From assembly GCA_964556545.1 (NCBI GenBank), contig CAZKWE010000057.1, positions 1 through 44,087 on the forward strand: a stretch of DNA of 44,087 nucleotides, given 5' to 3'. Positions within the stretch are counted from its first letter, which is position 1; the number at the start of each line of letters is the position of its first letter. The stretch comes from JALSKU01 sp964556545. Lineage in GTDB: Bacteria; Campylobacterota; Campylobacteria; Campylobacterales; JALSKU01. The position numbers and the translations under genes are program-made. Positions 42,601-44,087 of the stretch are shown one piece after another. Below the pieces are notes generated by a model. It had not been told where the DNA came from. It made no database searches and was given only the letters and a program-made list of their open reading frames with translations.

Positions 42601-43425
42601 ATGATAGAAAAATGTCTTTTTCCGGCTGCCGGGTATGGGACTAGATTTTTACCGGCAACGAAAGCTATGCCGAAAGAGATGCTCCCCATACTTACCAAAC
42701 CACTTATCCAATATGGAGTTGAAGAAGCTAAAGAGGCTGGTTGCAATACCATGTCTATTGTAACAGGAAGAGGTAAAAGAGCCATAGAGGACCATTTTGA
42801 CATAAGCTATGAACTTGAGTATCAGATAAAAGGAACTTCAAAAGAAAATCTTTTACATCAGATAAGAAATTTGATAGATAACTGCACTTTTACATATACA
42901 AGACAAAAAGAGATGAAAGGATTGGGAGATGCTATACTCAAAGGCAAATCACTCATAGGTGACAATACTCCCTTTGCCGTTATATTGGCTGATGATTTAT
43001 GTGTAAATCCAAAAGGAGCAGGTATATTAAAACAAATGGTTGATATTTATAACAGATATCAATGTGCCGTAATTGCGATTATGGAGGTTTTGCCGCAGGA
43101 AGTCGGCAAATACGGTATCATATCGGCTAAAGAGATAGAAAAAGATATATATCGAGTTGAGGATATGATAGAGAAGCCTGATCCTAAAAATGCCCCTTCA
43201 AATATGGCTATAGTCGGAAGATATATACTTACTCCTGATATTTTTCAAATCCTGCAAGATACAAAACCGGGAAAAAACGGAGAAATTCAAATTACAGATG
43301 CACTGCAAACTTTGGCAAAAAATAAAAAAGTTATAGCATATAAATTTGAGGGTATCAGATTTGATTGTGGCAGTGTTGATGGCTTTGTGGAAGCAACAAA
43401 CTACTTTTATACTCATACAAAATAA
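42601..43425 (+). CDS. galU: UTP-glucose-1-phosphate uridylyltransferase
   Basis: 274 residues. Makes UDP-glucose for LPS, capsule or glycan synthesis. It starts EKCLFPAAGYGTRFLPATKAMPKEMLP, the nucleotidyltransferase signature with catalytic Arg and Lys, and continues IVTGRGKRAIEDHFD, ILADDLCVNPKG (metal Asp), GKYGII, MIEKPDP, NMAIVGRYIL and FDCGSVDGFVEA. Length is typical of the bacterial GalU family. It starts 11 bp after phnA with AGGAA upstream. Confidence 0.96.
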   Translation: MIEKCLFPAAGYGTRFLPATKAMPKEMLPILTKPLIQYGVEEAKEAGCNTMSIVTGRGKRAIEDHFDISYELEYQIKGTSKENLLHQIRNLIDNCTFTYTRQKEMKGLGDAILKGKSLIGDNTPFAVILADDLCVNPKGAGILKQMVDIYNRYQCAVIAIMEVLPQEVGKYGIISAKEIEKDIYRVEDMIEKPDPKNAPSNMAIVGRYILTPDIFQILQDTKPGKNGEIQITDALQTLAKNKKVIAYKFEGIRFDCGSVDGFVEATNYFYTHTK

Positions 43426-43613
43426 ATAAATAATTGTTTAAAAAATGTTACAAAATGAAATAGCTATTTAAAAAAACAGATAATATTTTATTTGATATTG
43501 ACATATTAATGTAAAATTGGCTTTAATACCAAGAAGACATATATAAAATTCTATATATATATTTTTGAATTTTACTTTCAAACGGTCTTAATCCTAAAAT
43601 TTTGGAGCATTTT
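43426..43613 (+). other. Promoter-rich AT intergenic region before lipoprotein gene
   Basis: 188 bp, very AT-rich, no protein or RNA recognised. It holds a perfect 12-nt palindrome AAATAGCTATTT (43458-43469), a candidate -10 TAAAAT (43512-43517), and AAAATTC/GAATTTT inverted arms (43545-43551 and 43567-43573) around a TA-rich core. No strong terminator for galU was found. Confidence 0.35.
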
Positions 43614-44087
43614 ATGTTAAAAATTTATCAATACTTTCTTATAGGTATCCTTAGGTTATTTGTTTTATCAATATTTTTTACAGGATGTGTTACAAATATA
43701 CCCCAAGACAGTTTCCACAATAAAAACAAAGCGATAGTTACAAATAGAATATCTACACCGAGTATCAGCAATAAGCAGCAGACTGCAAAAATTGATAATG
43801 GAGTAATTTCCTTAGAAAAAAATAGGAAGATTTTTAAAAATAGAGTTAGAGTATTGGTAATTGCTACTCCAAAAGATGCAAAAATAAGGATAATGAATAT
43901 TAAGCCAAAATATAGAGATAATATTTTGCTAAAAAAGGGCAAATACCTTATAGAAGTTTCAAAAGATGGTTATGAAACATATAAAAAATGGATAAATCTT
44001 CAAAAATATAAAATTTTACATGTAAATCTTAAAAAGAGAAAAATTTCAGCTCTTTCTTTTGATAAAGATTTTATATGGAGAGAGCAT
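43614..44087 (+). CDS. PEGA-domain lipoprotein (partial, runs off the window)
   Basis: 158 codons are visible, without a stop, from ATG at 43614 behind TTGGAG. Signal with lipobox: LRLFVLSIFFTGC, lipidated Cys at about residue 25. A low-complexity Asn/Ser/Lys linker follows, then (about 83-140) a beta-rich PEGA-like domain: VLVIATPKDAKIRIMNI, LLKKGKYLIEVSKDGYETYKKWI. PEGA domains occur in surface lipoproteins, often fused to C-terminal enzymatic or binding domains that would lie beyond the edge. Function unknown. First gene after galU, with its own promoter region. Confidence 0.75.
   Translation, partial: MLKIYQYFLIGILRLFVLSIFFTGCVTNIPQDSFHNKNKAIVTNRISTPSISNKQQTAKIDNGVISLEKNRKIFKNRVRVLVIATPKDAKIRIMNIKPKYRDNILLKKGKYLIEVSKDGYETYKKWINLQKYKILHVNLKKRKISALSFDKDFIWREH

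Noticed and set aside
43498..43517. Sigma-70 promoter TTGACA with TAAAAT
   Set aside because: The spacing is only 8 bp, too short; the -10 alone is kept as a candidate.
1..44087. CRISPR array, insertion sequence, or large repeat
   Set aside because: No regularly spaced direct repeats, transposase-like proteins or terminal inverted repeats were seen by eye.

Overview
The window is a gene-dense, AT-rich chromosomal segment from a Campylobacterota (Epsilonproteobacteria) species. Four things point there: (i) the minus-strand block gatC-pilT-GGDEF-cvpA-fur-lysS-glyA-DUF1882-SPOR-(trpE)-aroE, whose fur/lysS/glyA/DUF1882/SPOR/aroE order I recall from Campylobacter; (ii) the plus-strand block 6S RNA-purD-RDD-lptD-J-domain-PRTase-pnp-atpE, whose purD to atpE order I recall from Helicobacter; (iii) an ATP-synthase c subunit with a signal-peptide-like N-terminus; (iv) frequent TTG/GTG starts and overlapping genes. 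The genus cannot be fixed from sequence alone. A free-living, Sulfurovum/Sulfurimonas/Nautilia-like organism fits better than a host-restricted Campylobacter or Helicobacter.

Layout. 1-1160: the tail of an XRE regulator and an adenine methylase (restriction-modification remnant), then a relay of micro-ORFs leading into a TSUP transporter (1160-1906). 1960-8241: uvrA, an HDOD gene and polA, overlapping head to tail. 8264-9953 (minus): a periplasmic thioredoxin and dnaJ, divergent from recR (10123-10695) across a palindrome-bearing promoter region. 10713-20342 (minus): one long operon from gatC to aroE covering translation, iron regulation, twitching motility, c-di-GMP synthesis, glycine/one-carbon and aromatic metabolism. 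20533-24535 (plus): a YfgM-like/BamB-like pair, Xer recombinase, a small unknown protein, coaX and short-form hisG, convergent with uvrC (24518-26296). 26290-28532: a DUF1858 protein, then two divergent genes that look like the two halves of D-glutamate cyclase. 28566-34210: a DciA-like gene, a tiny LptM-like lipoprotein, nadB, nhaD, guaA, hemD. 34235-41881: 6S RNA, purD, a frameshifted RDD gene, lptD, a J-domain protein, a PRTase-like protein, pnp, atpE. 41926-44087: tRNA-Leu(GAG), phnA, galU and the start of a PEGA-type lipoprotein.

There is no CRISPR array, insertion sequence, prophage or obvious island; apart from the methylase remnant this is core genome. The most rewarding non-textbook items are an unannotated 6S RNA candidate that base-pairs convincingly along its length, a divergently split D-glutamate cyclase with interlocked promoters and a probably leaderless mRNA, a T7 homopolymer frameshift in the RDD gene, a 57-residue lipoprotein whose start lies inside the opposite-strand gene, a structured atpE leader, and palindromes in the dnaJ/recR and gatC/yfgM-like divergent regions. 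I did not find evidence for a wholly new multi-gene system.
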